The notes beneath the pieces were generated by a model. The model searched no databases, was not told the DNA's origin, and saw only the letters and a program-made list of their open reading frames with translations. A stretch of DNA of 59,039 bases from contig JAJJLU010003532.1 of the NCBI GenBank assembly GCA_023807065.1, positions 1 to 59,039 on the forward strand, given 5' to 3'. A program made the position numbers and the translations under genes. Within the stretch, counting starts at the first letter, position 1. The number at the start of each line of letters is the position of its first letter. This document shows, one piece after another, positions 31,363-41,738 of the stretch. Origin of the DNA: Isotricha intestinalis (Eukaryota; Ciliophora; Litostomatea; Vestibuliferida; Isotrichidae).

Positions 31363-33645
31363 TTAAAACATATTATCATTATTATACCCTCCATATTTAA
31401 TAATCCAAGGGTCTTTAAAAATATCACTTAATTTCATTCTTTGTTCAACTTCCTTCATAAGTAACTTATCAACAAAAATATTAGCTTCATGAGAAATTTT
31501 TTTCCAAACATCATTAGGATATTCAACAGGTTCATAAATAGTCATTCTTATAATTTCTTTATCACTTTCATCATCAAAAGGTAAATATCCACTTAATAAT
31601 AAATAAGAAATAACCCCAATACTCCAAACATCAGCAGAAGCACCATATTTTTTTCCTAATAAAACTTCAGGAGCCATATAACCTATTGTTCCAACACATT
31701 CAGAAAAAGTTTCTCCTGGTTTTAACATTTTAGAAATGCAAAAATCAAATAATTTAATATCTGCAAAATCAGAATCATTAGTCATTAAAATATTTTCTGG
31801 CTTTAAATCTCTGTGAAGTATATTTCTACTATGAAGAAATTCTACTGCTTTTGATAATTTATATATTATTTCTGCAGCCCTTGATTCTGTTAATTTAAAA
31901 TTTCTTTTTTCTAAATATGATAATAAATCACCTCCAAAACAATGTTCCATTATAATATAAATATATTCTTCATTTTCTATTATATCATATAATTGTAATA
32001 TATTTTGACTTTGAGTTATTTTTAATATTTCTATTTGATTTCTTGCATTAATTAAATCATTTGTAGTCATATCTCTTTTATTCATTATTTTAATTGCTAC
32101 ATCTCTATTTTTTCCTCTATGTAATCCAACACGAACAAAACCAAATCTTCCACTTCCAATTTTATCTTTTACATTATAAGCTTCATATAAATCTTCATAT
32201 CCAATTGCTTTTCTTATTGTTCTTAACCACATTTTATAACTTTTCTCTGAATCTGTATAATATTTCCTTTCTTTTTTAGGATATACTACACTAAATGCAA
32301 ATAAATTTATTCCATTATGTGTTAATGGCATTCCTTCTTTTATAAATACTCCATTTAAATTATGTAACCCTGAATGAATTTTATCTGTTTCGTTTTTAAA
32401 GAAAAATAAATCTTTAAATATTAATTTAAAATACATTTTCTTTAAATTTTTATCTGATGTTATTTTATATAAATAACCTTCATAATTTATTGGATTCGTA
32501 TCTAAATCATCTGAATAATTAAAAGTATTTTTATTTAACATATTATTATTATTTTCATTTAATAAATCACCATAAGTTCCTTTTTCTTCTATTTCTACAT
32601 TTTCATTCACTATTGATTTTATATTTGATCTTTGAAAAGTTCTTGTAGGATGAATTGCAAAAAAATTTTTATTTCCTCCATTATTGTTCATTTGATTATT
32701 AAATTTAGTTACTTTTGTATATGATTTAAATCTTTGATATGGATTTATTATTTTATTACTTATTAATGTTGCAGGCTTATATTTTGATATTGGAGAAGGT
32801 GACATTATTAATTTTAAATTTCCTTCTGCACTTACAATTGTTTGATCTAAGAATTCATTCTGAGTTTTTTCTTTTATTGTCGTATGTTCATATATTTTTT
32901 GATAATAATTTAATGTATCATTACTAAAAGGTCTCCTTTCATATAAAAAAATTAATAAAAATACAAAAATATCTGAATTTATATTTTCTATACTATATTT
33001 AAAAAATGTTTCATCAATATAATCTGAATCAAATATTCTTTCTAAAGTCTTGTTTATTTCATTTATAGATTCTCTTCTATCATTTGCATTTTCTTGTTCA
33101 AATTTCATTTTATAATGTATTAAAAGTTCATTTGAATTTAAAGGAATATAGGAGAAAACAATTCTAATATCTTCTCTATAAACTTTACCATCTTTATCAT
33201 AATCATAAAGTGAAAAAATTATTTTAATTAATTTCTTATAATTTCCAGTAAATAAATCCATTAATCCAGTTACAAATTCATTTTTACTTAAATAAGGTTT
33301 TTGATCTTTGGCAAAAACATTAAATAATCTATCACTAATAATAACCGGTAAATCATAATACTAAAATATTATATATAAGAAAATAAAATTATTATTATGT
33401 AATTTATTTACTGTTGAAAAAGTTAATCTGTTTAAATTTTTTCCTTTTTCATTTCCTCGATCACTTAATTCTTTCCATATATCTCCTAAATATTTTTGTA
33501 AATATATTGTATCTTTCGGACGAAATTCTTCTAAAATTTTTTCAAAATTTACTTTAGAAAATATCATTTCATTTCTTTGTGTATTTGATGATGAAGCATA
33601 ACTTGAAATATAATTTTCACTTACCATATTTCTACTTAAACTCAT
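31363..33645 (-). CDS. EF-hand / PH / Ser-Thr kinase (CAMK-like), two exons
   Basis: Two exons (33645-33412, 33360-31363) joined over a 51-nt GTAAAT...TTTTAG intron give 743 residues; the join restores FSTYYDLPVIISDRLFNVF, a degenerate first EF-hand. A canonical-looking EF loop (YDYDKDGKVYRED) is at about 128-140, so calcium control is plausible. A PH domain lies near 369-463 and the kinase near 476-733: glycine loop GSGRFG, VAIK lysine, HRDLKPEN, APE as MAPEVL. The DFG is DFC (617-619). This EF-hand/PH/kinase order is characteristic of ciliate kinases. Without the intron, the first 111 residues would be lost. It is probably a calcium- and phosphoinositide-responsive kinase. Confidence 0.88.
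33361..33411 (-). other. Intron, 51 nt (kinase gene)
   Basis: Minus-strand GTAAAT at 33411-33406, TTTTAG at 33366-33361. Phase 0. The intron is a multiple of three, but its last triplet is an in-frame TAG, so retention would stop translation. Confidence 0.88.
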
Positions 33646-33855
33646 TTTTTATTTCTTTATTAAATTAAATTTAATATTTATTATATTTTCGAATTAAATT
33701 ATTGATTAAAAGACAATTAAAAATAAATTAATTGATTTTTAACAATATAATAAGATTAATTTTTAAATAAAAAAATAAAGATATATCAATAACAAAACAG
33801 AAAAAAATAAATTTGTAATTTGAAAAAAGAAATAAATAAAAGATTTAAATAATAA

Positions 33856-34910
33856 TTAAGAATCTATAATTTGATTGTAAATATCATTTTTCTTTTTTCC
33901 TAAAAAAAAATGTTGTTCATTATAATTAGATAAATCATTAATAATATTATCAACAATAGAATCATTAGTAGAAAAATTATTACTTGAACAAGAATTAAAA
34001 TAAGAAGAAGAAGAATTAGAAAAAGAAGAATCATAATTTAAATATTCATTATAATAATTACAAATTCTTTTAAAAGAAATAGAAATACATTGAAATTTAA
34101 TATATTCTTCTTTCATTAATTTAATATGTTCTTTTGATTTAGAATGAACAGAATATATTAAAAATTTTTTTTTACATAATTGACAATATTTTCCTTTAGG
34201 TTCAATTTCAACATCAATTTCATCTTCAATCAAATTTTGAGTTATTAAATTAGTATCACTTGATTCTTCATCATAATATTTTTTTATTGAATTTTCTTCA
34301 CTTAAAGTACAAAAGATAGAAAATCCTTCTTGAATTTTTTCATTATAAATGGGAATATTATATTTATTATTTTTTTTATTTTTTTCAAATTCTTGATAAT
34401 ATAATTTCTGTTCATATGATATATTTGGAACATTTACTGCTATTAAAGCTTTTGTATCTATATTTTTTGGTAATCCTTCATTAAATAATAATTCTAATGA
34501 ATTATAATTAATATTTATTTCATTAATAATTTTCATGAAATCTAAAAAATATAATGAAAATAAAGTTACCTTTTAAAATAATACAATTAAAAATTTTGTT
34601 TGGAAGATTTATTGTTGTTTTATAATATCTTTTATTTTTATAATATAATATTATTCCTCCTTCTTTTAAAATTTTATCATTGAATTTTTTATCTTTTAAT
34701 ATAGATAAATCTTGTATAATAATCCAAATATCATCTAATAAAATATTACTTATTTTCTAATTTTATTTTATATATTAAAGTTACTCCTAAAAACTTAATA
34801 ATTACTCCATTTATAAAAATCTTTTTAAAAATTTGTATATTTGGTAAATAAAAATAAAAATTTAAATTTTTTAAATCTTTTCTTCCTTGAAGTGGATTTT
34901 GAATTGACAT
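33856..34910 (-). CDS. DBF4: DBF4-type regulatory subunit of CDC7 kinase, three exons
   Basis: Exons 34910-34785, 34756-34570 and 34541-33856 join to 332 residues. The N-terminal part (residues about 5-105) matches DBF4 motif N: PLQGRK, FYFYLPNIQIFKKIFINGV, and the BRCT-like continuation KISNILLDDIWIIIQD. The C-terminal zinc finger has Cys224, Cys227, His237 and His243, spacing C-x2-C-x9-H-x5-H, identical to the human DBF4 finger. DBF4 activates CDC7 to phosphorylate MCM and fire origins. The central motif-M equivalent is less clear (about 145-185). The frame is invisible without the two 28-nt introns. Tail is Ser/Asn-rich. I see no CDC7 gene in the window. Confidence 0.78.
34542..34569 (-). 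other. Intron 2 of DBF4, 28 nt
   Basis: Minus-strand GTAACT at the 5' end, TTTTAG at the 3' end; phase 1, joining AAA-G to AT-TTC. Retention would shift the frame to a TAA within a few codons. Confidence 0.85.
34757..34784 (-). other. Intron 1 of DBF4, 28 nt
   Basis: Minus-strand GTAACT...AAATTAG, phase 0, between codons GGA and AAA. Removing it fuses IIKFLG to KISNILLDD, a good DBF4 continuation. Retention reads into TAA. Confidence 0.85.
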
Positions 34911-34979
34911 TATTCTATAATAAGTTTAATAAAAAAATTTTAAATTCTATTAAAAATGTTAAAAATAAAAAAAAAAAAT

Positions 34980-36347
34980 TTATAACTTTGATAAAAATTG
35001 AATAAACTTTTCAACCTTATCTAAAATCAATTTAGAATATTCTAAATTATGATATAATCTACTAATTTGAGTTTTTTTATTTAAAGCTAAAACACCATTA
35101 TATTCAAGAGCATCTTTAATTAAAAAAATAATTAATCCAGTTGTAGCACAAATTTTAGAATAATACGAAGGAATAATTTTACTTTTAATATCAAAAACTA
35201 ATTTTTCAATTAATAAATTATTTTTATCATCAAAATTAAAATTTTTAGATATTTCTTTAATAAAATCACCTTTTTTTCCATTTGATTTTTCATTGAAAAA
35301 ATTACAAAATTTAATCCAAAAAATTTTATCATTTTTAATTTCGGCAATTTCTCTTTCATTAATTAAATAACAAAATATTCTGTAAACAATATAAATTTCA
35401 TTTAATTCATTATCTAAAATATTTTGATTAAATATTTTTGTATATTCTTCATTATTTAACAGTTCAATTGCTTTTATTGTTCCTTTACTCATTTGAAAAT
35501 CTAAATAAGGTTTATTTAATTCTTCTTCTGAATATTTCATTTTAAATTCATTTATTTTATCTTCTATTTTTTGTCCTTCTAAAATATTATTTTTTAATAA
35601 TATTAATTTTTTTATTTTATTCATTTTTTCCAAATGATAATTTTTAAATATTTTAGAACTTAAAATTAAATCATTTCTTTCTTTTAATGATAAATATGAT
35701 AATATATTTTCAAACCAATTTTCTTTACAATATGTTTTTAAATAATATAATGAATTTTTTTTTATTGGTTTTTTATTATTTTTTATTAATGTTTTTTTGT
35801 TCGACGAATTTATTTTTTTTTGATTTGGTTTTAATGTTCTTTCGGTTTTTGATCTTGTCATTGTTTTTTTCTTATTTTCTTTTCTTTCTGTTTTTATATT
35901 ATGAGTCTCTTCATTTTTCTTATCTTTTAAATTTCCTAATGTTTTACTTCGAATCATTGTTTTATTTTCTTTTTTTATTTGAAACTTTTTTTCTTCTTTT
36001 TTTATTTCTTTTTTTATTTCTTTTTTTATTTCTTTTTTTATTTCTTTTTTTTCTTCTTTTTTTTCTTCTTTTTTTATTTCTTTTTTTATTTCTTTTTTTA
36101 TTTCTTTTTTTATTTCTTTTTTTTCTTCTTTTTCATTATTTTTTTTCTCTATTTCTTCTAAGTCTTTTACCATTATTTCTATTGTTATATTATATTCTTC
36201 AAAAAATTTTTTTGAAGTATCTAAATTATTTATTTCTTCTTCATTTCTATTTTCTAATTTTTTCAAACTTTCATTAAAAGTATTTTTTAATATCTCTAAA
36301 AGAATTTCTCTTGAATTTTTTTCTTTCTTTTTATCATTTTCTCCCAT
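34980..36347 (-). CDS. F-box-like protein with Lys/Glu minisatellite
   Basis: 455 residues. Residues 1-70 are acidic/helical. Residues 75-121 are a low-complexity block of KKEI and KKEE tetrapeptides from a 12-bp DNA repeat. A basic stretch (122-200) is followed by a possible F-box, WFENILSYLSLKERNDLILSS, around 210-235, and then a helical C-terminal region of about 220 residues resembling an armadillo- or cyclin-like fold without recognisable signature. If the F-box is genuine it would recruit a SKP1/cullin ligase. I cannot confirm this without alignment. The gene is divergent from 36566. Confidence 0.6.
   Translation of the reverse strand: MGENDKKKEKNSREILLEILKNTFNESLKKLENRNEEEINNLDTSKKFFEEYNITIEIMVKDLEEIEKKNNEKEEKKEIKKEIKKEIKKEIKKEEKKEEKKEIKKEIKKEIKKEIKKEEKKFQIKKENKTMIRSKTLGNLKDKKNEETHNIKTERKENKKKTMTRSKTERTLKPNQKKINSSNKKTLIKNNKKPIKKNSLYYLKTYCKENWFENILSYLSLKERNDLILSSKIFKNYHLEKMNKIKKLILLKNNILEGQKIEDKINEFKMKYSEEELNKPYLDFQMSKGTIKAIELLNNEEYTKIFNQNILDNELNEIYIVYRIFCYLINEREIAEIKNDKIFWIKFCNFFNEKSNGKKGDFIKEISKNFNFDDKNNLLIEKLVFDIKSKIIPSYYSKICATTGLIIFLIKDALEYNGVLALNKKTQISRLYHNLEYSKLILDKVEKFIQFLSKL
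35989..36133. repeat. 12-bp coding minisatellite
   Basis: Tandem 12-bp units, TTTTTATTTCTT on the plus strand (AAGAAATAAAAA on the coding strand) with a TTTTTTTCTTCT variant, about 12 copies, encoding KKEI and KKEE. The two unit types alternate in blocks (4 I units, 2 E units, 4 I units, then E), suggesting block duplication. Confidence 0.85.
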
Positions 36348-36565
36348 TTAAAAAATAATTAATTATTTAAATATTATAATAAGATTTTAATTGAATAAAA
36401 ATAAAAATTTATTATTTTTGTAAAAAATTTTGGAATAAAAAACAATATTTTAAAAACATTATAAATTTTTATTGATTCTTTTTTACTGTTATAAAGAATA
36501 TAAATAATATTGCATATTATATAAAATTTCAAAAATTTTAATTTAAAAAAAACAAAAATAAATAA

Positions 36566-37495
36566 ATGAAATTCAATAAACCAAATGTGAATATAAATAC
36601 AATTCAATCTCCGAAAAACAAATTAACAAAAAGAAATAAATTTTCAAAAGAAAAAAAATCATCATATTTAAGTAATCCTTTAATAATACAATTAATAGAT
36701 AAAGAAGTAAAAATTAAAAAGAAAGAAAATAAATTAAGTCCAAATTTTTCATATAGAAATTTCCAAAAAATAAATTCAAACAATCCAAATTCAGATATAA
36801 AAGAAGAAAATAATAATATAAATATTCGGTTAAATTTAAATAGTGAAATTATAAATAACAATTATTTTCATAATAAAAAAAAGCATCATAGTTCAGATCA
36901 AATTTATAATGAAAAAATGATAAATCTAATAAATAAAAAAGATAAAAAAATAAATCAACTTAAAAAAGCTTTAAATGAATCAGAAAGTATATTAAAACAA
37001 TTACAAAAACAAAAAAACAAATCATTAAATGAAATTTCAAAAAATTCTTCTTTAACGAAAAATAATAGTAAAAAAATATTAAATTTAAAAATTTCTAAAA
37101 AAAATACTTTTAATCCAACTTTTAATTCAACTACAACGACTAATTCAAATTATATTTCCAATGAACAAAATTATACCAATTTTTTTTCTAATCCAACTTC
37201 GACAAGAAAAAAAATTAATAATAAATTTTTTTCTCCTACTCAAAATAATATTTTATATAATAGTGATGATAATAGTTTAAATAATCGAAATTTTACTCCT
37301 GAAAATAATAAGAAAAATAATTGTATTTTTGCTAATAAAATTTATAAAGATAATCAGGGTTTGAAAATTATAAAAGTTAATTCTAGAAATATTATTTATA
37401 AAAGTTTTGACTTAAAAAATAATTTAGAAAAATTAAAAAAAAGAACAAAAAATATTCTTAATGCTTATTTGGTGTTAATAAATAAAGAACATTAA
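36566..37495 (+). CDS. Unknown Asn/Lys-rich protein with short coiled coil
   Basis: 309 residues without recognised domain. N-terminal 120 residues are basic and Asn-rich; a short coiled coil sits around 122-155 (LINKKDKKINQLKKALNESE). A Thr/Ser/Asn stretch follows (180-250), and the last 45 residues, FDLKNNLEKLKKRTKNILNA, look helical. It may be a structural or cytoskeletal protein; no function is inferable. The gene is divergent from the F-box-like gene with 218 bp between them and converges on the B-box/MORN gene. Confidence 0.6.
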   Translation: MKFNKPNVNINTIQSPKNKLTKRNKFSKEKKSSYLSNPLIIQLIDKEVKIKKKENKLSPNFSYRNFQKINSNNPNSDIKEENNNINIRLNLNSEIINNNYFHNKKKHHSSDQIYNEKMINLINKKDKKINQLKKALNESESILKQLQKQKNKSLNEISKNSSLTKNNSKKILNLKISKKNTFNPTFNSTTTTNSNYISNEQNYTNFFSNPTSTRKKINNKFFSPTQNNILYNSDDNSLNNRNFTPENNKKNNCIFANKIYKDNQGLKIIKVNSRNIIYKSFDLKNNLEKLKKRTKNILNAYLVLINKEH

Positions 37496-37656
37496 TATTT
37501 AAAATTATATATTATTTTATATTAATTAATATAGGTTAATAATTTTTTTAAAAGATAAATAATTAATATAAATAAAAATTATATTATTTCTATTAAAAGG
37601 ATTAAAAAATAAATATATAAAATAATAATATTTTTCCTTTTTAAAAAAAGAACAAA

Positions 37657-39675
37657 TTATTTATCATTATTTTCTATTACTTTATTATTCTCATTAACCA
37701 AAATTACATTTTTTTTAGTGCCTTTTTCAAATAGTCCTTTAAAATATGACTTTGTCTTATTATCATAATAAACTCCATTTCCATCAAACACATCATTTTT
37801 CCATTCCCCTTCATAATAATCCCCATTATTAATTTCTAATTTTCCTTTTCCTTCTCTTTTTCCATTAATTAAAGTTCCTGTATATTTTCCAATGGAATAA
37901 ATATATGTACCTTCACCTTCAATATTATCATTTTTAAATTCTCCTATATATTTATTTCCATCTTTAAATCTTAATTCTCCAATTCCTTCCCTTTTCCCAT
38001 CTTTCCATTCTCCTTCATAAATATCTCCATTCTTATAAGTCATAATTCCAGTACCATTTCTTTTATCTTTTTTAAATTCTCCTTCATATATATCTCCATT
38101 ATCCAAAAAATATCTTCCTACTCCTTCTCTATAATCATCTTTAAATTCTCCTTCATAAAATATTTTTCCCTTATCTAATTGATAACCAAACAAATCTTTG
38201 TTGTCTTCTTTAAATTGACCAATATATTCAATTCCATTATTTAATTTAATTATACCAAAACCATTTTTTTTCTCATTTAGAAATTGACCTTCAAATTTAT
38301 TTCCATTCTTAAATGTTACTTTACCATAACCTTCAATTAAATTATTTTTGAATTTTCCTAAAAATTCATAATTATTTTGATTTAACAATCCTAATCCTTC
38401 TTTAACATTATTATTCCATTCTCCTAAATAAGAAAAACTTCCATCTTCAGATTTTAAACTTCCAAAACCATCAATATTATCATCTTTAAAATTTCCTTTG
38501 AAAGTATATTTTATTTTGGTTTTATCTTCAAAAGTATAAATTCCAAATCCATTTCTTTTAAAATTTCTAAAATTACCTTTATAAACATCTTGATTTCCAA
38601 ATTTAACTTCTCCTTCTCCATCAATTTGACCAGCTCTAAAATGACCTTCATAATAATCATTATTATTGAATGAATATTTTCCTACTCCATCCATTAAATC
38701 ATTTTTAAACTCTCCTTCATATCTATTTCCATCATGAAAAGTTTGTACTCCTTTTCCACTTTTTTGGTAATTTAATAATCCTCCTGAATAATTACTGTTT
38801 GTATCTTCTATTTCACCACTTGTATAATTTATTTCTACATTGTCATCTTCTTTTACATTTTCTAATAATGTTGTGTCTGTTTCTAATATTGAATTATTTG
38901 ATATTAAAAATTTAGGAAATGAGTTTTTTAAATTTTCTTCATCAAAATCATATTTTTCTTTTATTTTTATATTTTTTAAATTTAGATATACTTCGTAAAA
39001 TACAAAATTTTGATTTTTTATATCATATGAATTTACTATATTTTTTATATATTGAATTTCTAATAATGATTTTTTTTTAAATTCTTCTAATTTATTTTTT
39101 AAGTCTTTAATATAAAGTTCCAATTTATTGATAATTTCATTTCTTTCTTTACAAATATTTTCAATTGTTTTATTTATTTTTTCATATCTTTCTTTATCAA
39201 ATCCAATAATTATTCTATTTAATTTATGTTTATAATGCTTTGGAGGGCAATTTATACATAAAGGAATTTTACAAGTTTCACAATAACATTGATATTTATT
39301 ATTATGTATAGGACAAAAGAAATCATAAAATAATATTTCATGAATTTGATCTTTATTATGATTCAATAAATTATGTTTTTCTATACATTCTTTTTTTTCA
39401 CATATTGCATTTTTACAATTATAACAATAATTTATTCCTTGTTCAAGACAATAACCACATGTTATTGTATTAATTGAATAATTTTGTTCTTTTAAAAATT
39501 CTTCTATTTCAATTTCTTTCATATGTTGATTTCTACATTTATATTTAATATATGATTTATCATCTTTTATAACTGTTCCTAATAAGGCTTGTTCTGGACA
39601 TTCAGGACAATGAAGAAATAACTTTTCATAAGGATAATCTGATAAAAATGTCTCTTCTTCTTTTAACTCTTCCAT
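37657..39675 (-). CDS. B-box / MORN-repeat protein
   Basis: 672 residues from the ATG at 39675. An N-terminal CPEC/CRNQH zinc pair is followed by CGYC...CYNC...C and a B-box-like CPIH...CYCETC...CINC to about residue 160. A coiled coil lies around 175-235. About 15 MORN repeats fill residues 290 to the end (e.g. RYEGEFKNDLMDGVGKYSF, IYEGEWKDGKREGIGELRF). It is a membrane- or cortex-associated scaffold with a zinc-finger head. The frame opens one ATG earlier at 39708, but that would leave 14 bp to the divergent gene, and the extra 11 residues are hydrophobic like translated spacer, so I prefer 39675. Confidence 0.88.
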   Translation of the reverse strand: MEELKEEETFLSDYPYEKLFLHCPECPEQALLGTVIKDDKSYIKYKCRNQHMKEIEIEEFLKEQNYSINTITCGYCLEQGINYCYNCKNAICEKKECIEKHNLLNHNKDQIHEILFYDFFCPIHNNKYQCYCETCKIPLCINCPPKHYKHKLNRIIIGFDKERYEKINKTIENICKERNEIINKLELYIKDLKNKLEEFKKKSLLEIQYIKNIVNSYDIKNQNFVFYEVYLNLKNIKIKEKYDFDEENLKNSFPKFLISNNSILETDTTLLENVKEDDNVEINYTSGEIEDTNSNYSGGLLNYQKSGKGVQTFHDGNRYEGEFKNDLMDGVGKYSFNNNDYYEGHFRAGQIDGEGEVKFGNQDVYKGNFRNFKRNGFGIYTFEDKTKIKYTFKGNFKDDNIDGFGSLKSEDGSFSYLGEWNNNVKEGLGLLNQNNYEFLGKFKNNLIEGYGKVTFKNGNKFEGQFLNEKKNGFGIIKLNNGIEYIGQFKEDNKDLFGYQLDKGKIFYEGEFKDDYREGVGRYFLDNGDIYEGEFKKDKRNGTGIMTYKNGDIYEGEWKDGKREGIGELRFKDGNKYIGEFKNDNIEGEGTYIYSIGKYTGTLINGKREGKGKLEINNGDYYEGEWKNDVFDGNGVYYDNKTKSYFKGLFEKGTKKNVILVNENNKVIENNDK

Positions 39676-39722
39676 TTTTTTATATAAATTTAATAATATT
39701 ATTTCCAATTAAATACAATAAA
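39676..39722. promoter_or_regulatory. 47-bp divergent start region
   Basis: The two initiators at 39675 (-) and 39723 (+) lie 47 bp apart, or 14 bp if the upstream ATG at 39708 is used. The sequence is A/T apart from two C and contains TATATAAATTTAATAATATT. One bidirectional promoter must fit here. Confidence 0.5.
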
Positions 39723-39959
39723 ATGGATAAAAAAGATTTTATTGAAAAATTATATTTTGATCCTCCCAAAAATTTTCCAAAGAAGAAAAACAGCAATTTT
39801 CATGTAAAAAAAATAATTAATGAAGAAGAAAAAATAGAAAAATCTCAAGCACTTGTCTCATTAAAGAATAAAAATATCATTATGGGTAGCGTAATAATAC
39901 AAAATTATGAAACAATGAAAAACCCAAATAAAAAATATAATAAAAATCAAAAAAAATAA
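39723..39959 (+). CDS. Small basic protein, unknown
   Basis: 78 residues from the ATG at 39723, MDKKDFIEKLYFDPPKNF. An upstream ATG at 39648 in frame lies inside the opposing gene and gives an implausible leader. It is Lys/Asn-rich and ends NPNKKYNKNQKK. There are no membrane segments and no known motif. The short length and the neat divergent placement argue for a genuine gene, but a chance frame is possible. Confidence 0.5.
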   Translation: MDKKDFIEKLYFDPPKNFPKKKNSNFHVKKIINEEEKIEKSQALVSLKNKNIIMGSVIIQNYETMKNPNKKYNKNQKK

Positions 39960-40056
39960 ATTTTTATATTTAAATAAAATTTTAACAATTTTAAATAATA
40001 AAAAAAAAAAACAAAAAAAATAAAATTCCAAAATATTTAAATCAAATAAAATTTAT

Positions 40057-41610
40057 TTATTCATATTGAAAAATATTTTCAACCTCTCCAAAATTTCCTT
40101 TATTTCTATTTCCAAAATAATCTCCAGAATAAACATAAACTTCATCGTTACTAATAATATTTTTTTCTTTTTTAAAATATTTAGGTTCATAAGTAATTTT
40201 TTTATCTTCCAAATCCTTAATTTTATTTCTTTGTTTTTCTTCAAGAATTTTTTTAACTTCTTCAGCTTTAACAGGATCATTATTTTCATAAATTAAAGTA
40301 TCAGGTCTAAATCTACAATCAGTAATAGGTAAAAATTGTTTTAATTCATCATTAATTTCATTTAATTTCAAAGTTTCAAAATTTAAAGAATAATCTAAAC
40401 TATTTAAATCAAATCTTCCAATTTTTAAATTATTATCTTTTTCCCAAATAATAGTTTCAACTCCAGATTTAATATATTTTACATTTTCTTTCCAATTTCC
40501 TTTAAAAACACCAATAGGTTTATCCATATTATTTTTATTATAAAATCCTCCATTAATTTTTCCAGTAAAATCTTCAAAATTTATTTTAGCACAAAATAAT
40601 CCTTTGTCAGAATAAATTTCAATGTCACCAGAATAATCAGTAGTTAATTTCCCAGTTAAAACTCCTTTAATAAATACTATAGGTTTACTATAAACAAATT
40701 CCTTATCATCATTTAAAAAAATTACATGTGTCTTTGTTACAAATTTTAAAGTCATTGCTCCTTTTAATATTGCAAATGAAGTTTCATAATGTGTATCACC
40801 AAAAATTTTGATATTATCACTTTCACAAATAAATGCATTTATTGTATTTGGTTTATGTTCTACTTGCTCTGAAAAATATCTAAAATTATTATATTTATCA
40901 TAATATTCATATGTTTCTCCTAATATTGGATTAAATGGTTTTAATGTTCTTGTTGCATTTATATCACTTTCTTCTAATAAAAATTGAAATATTGCAATTA
41001 TTCTCTTTTCATCATTATCTATTAAACTTACATCTTTTAATATTTTTATATTTTGAAATTGCTCACAATATTTTTGTAACATTGATATTGGCTCATTAAA
41101 TGTAACTGGAAATACTTTTGTTGATATTGTTTTTACTACTTCTTGAGCGTAATTTTCAGGAAATTTTAAATTTAATTCTATTGAATTCCTATTTTTTAAA
41201 TTTAAATAACCTTCTAAATAATATGGTGATTTTTTCCTTTCTTCTATTTCTTCATTTGATAATTCTCTTAGATTATTTTTTTCTCTTTTAAATTCCTCTA
41301 TTGGTTCTGATGGTAAATTATTTCCCATTAATTTATCATAAAAATTTATTAATATTTCTTTATCTGGAGAATTTAAAAATTTTAATATTTCATTTTTTCC
41401 TTCTTTTATTTTTAATTTTATTTTCTTTTGACTTTTTTCATCTTGTTCTATTAATATTTCATTTAATTTATATGTTTCTAATATTCCTTCTTCTGGATTA
41501 AATATATCTACTGAATTATTATCTATTTCCAATTCAGATAAATACCATCTTTTTAATTCCTCATTCCATCGTAAAATTTGAGAATTTACTGAAATTATTT
41601 TTCCAATCAT
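40057..41610 (-). CDS. Oxysterol-binding-related protein (ORP)
   Basis: 517 residues. An N-terminal PH-like fold (about 1-95) is followed by the ORD lipid-exchange barrel (about 155-515): FPVTFNEPISMLQKYCEQF, TRTLKPFNPILGETYEYY and the signature E248-N255. The canonical EQVSHHPP reads EQVEHKPN, so the second histidine that holds PI4P phosphate is Lys253 and the last Pro is Asn. ORPs swap sterol or phosphatidylserine for PI4P between membranes at contact sites; the change may alter ligand preference. Other blocks, including YSGDIEIYSDKGLFCAKINF and FKGNWKENVKYI, fit the family. No FFAT motif was recognised. It is divergent from ISWI with 128 bp between. Confidence 0.9.
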   Translation of the reverse strand: MIGKIISVNSQILRWNEELKRWYLSELEIDNNSVDIFNPEEGILETYKLNEILIEQDEKSQKKIKLKIKEGKNEILKFLNSPDKEILINFYDKLMGNNLPSEPIEEFKREKNNLRELSNEEIEERKKSPYYLEGYLNLKNRNSIELNLKFPENYAQEVVKTISTKVFPVTFNEPISMLQKYCEQFQNIKILKDVSLIDNDEKRIIAIFQFLLEESDINATRTLKPFNPILGETYEYYDKYNNFRYFSEQVEHKPNTINAFICESDNIKIFGDTHYETSFAILKGAMTLKFVTKTHVIFLNDDKEFVYSKPIVFIKGVLTGKLTTDYSGDIEIYSDKGLFCAKINFEDFTGKINGGFYNKNNMDKPIGVFKGNWKENVKYIKSGVETIIWEKDNNLKIGRFDLNSLDYSLNFETLKLNEINDELKQFLPITDCRFRPDTLIYENNDPVKAEEVKKILEEKQRNKIKDLEDKKITYEPKYFKKEKNIISNDEVYVYSGDYFGNRNKGNFGEVENIFQYE

Positions 41611-41738
41611 AATTTTTTCTTATTTTAAAATATAATTTATTTAACATTTTTTCAATTATATCATTTTTAAATAATAATTGATAAAAAATAATATAAATAA
41701 TATATAAATAATATAGAATATAATAATCATTTTAAAAA

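Noticed and set aside
34735..34749. A 15-nt GTAATATTTTATTAG that looks like a heterotrich-ciliate intron in DBF4
   Set aside because: Removing it puts TGA in frame at once; the adjacent 28-nt intron gives a continuous DBF4 frame with this segment retained as coding (SNILL).
35687..36277. Long plus-strand frame of Phe/Leu
   Set aside because: It is the antisense of the Lys/Glu minisatellite and the F-box-like gene; composition is an artefact.
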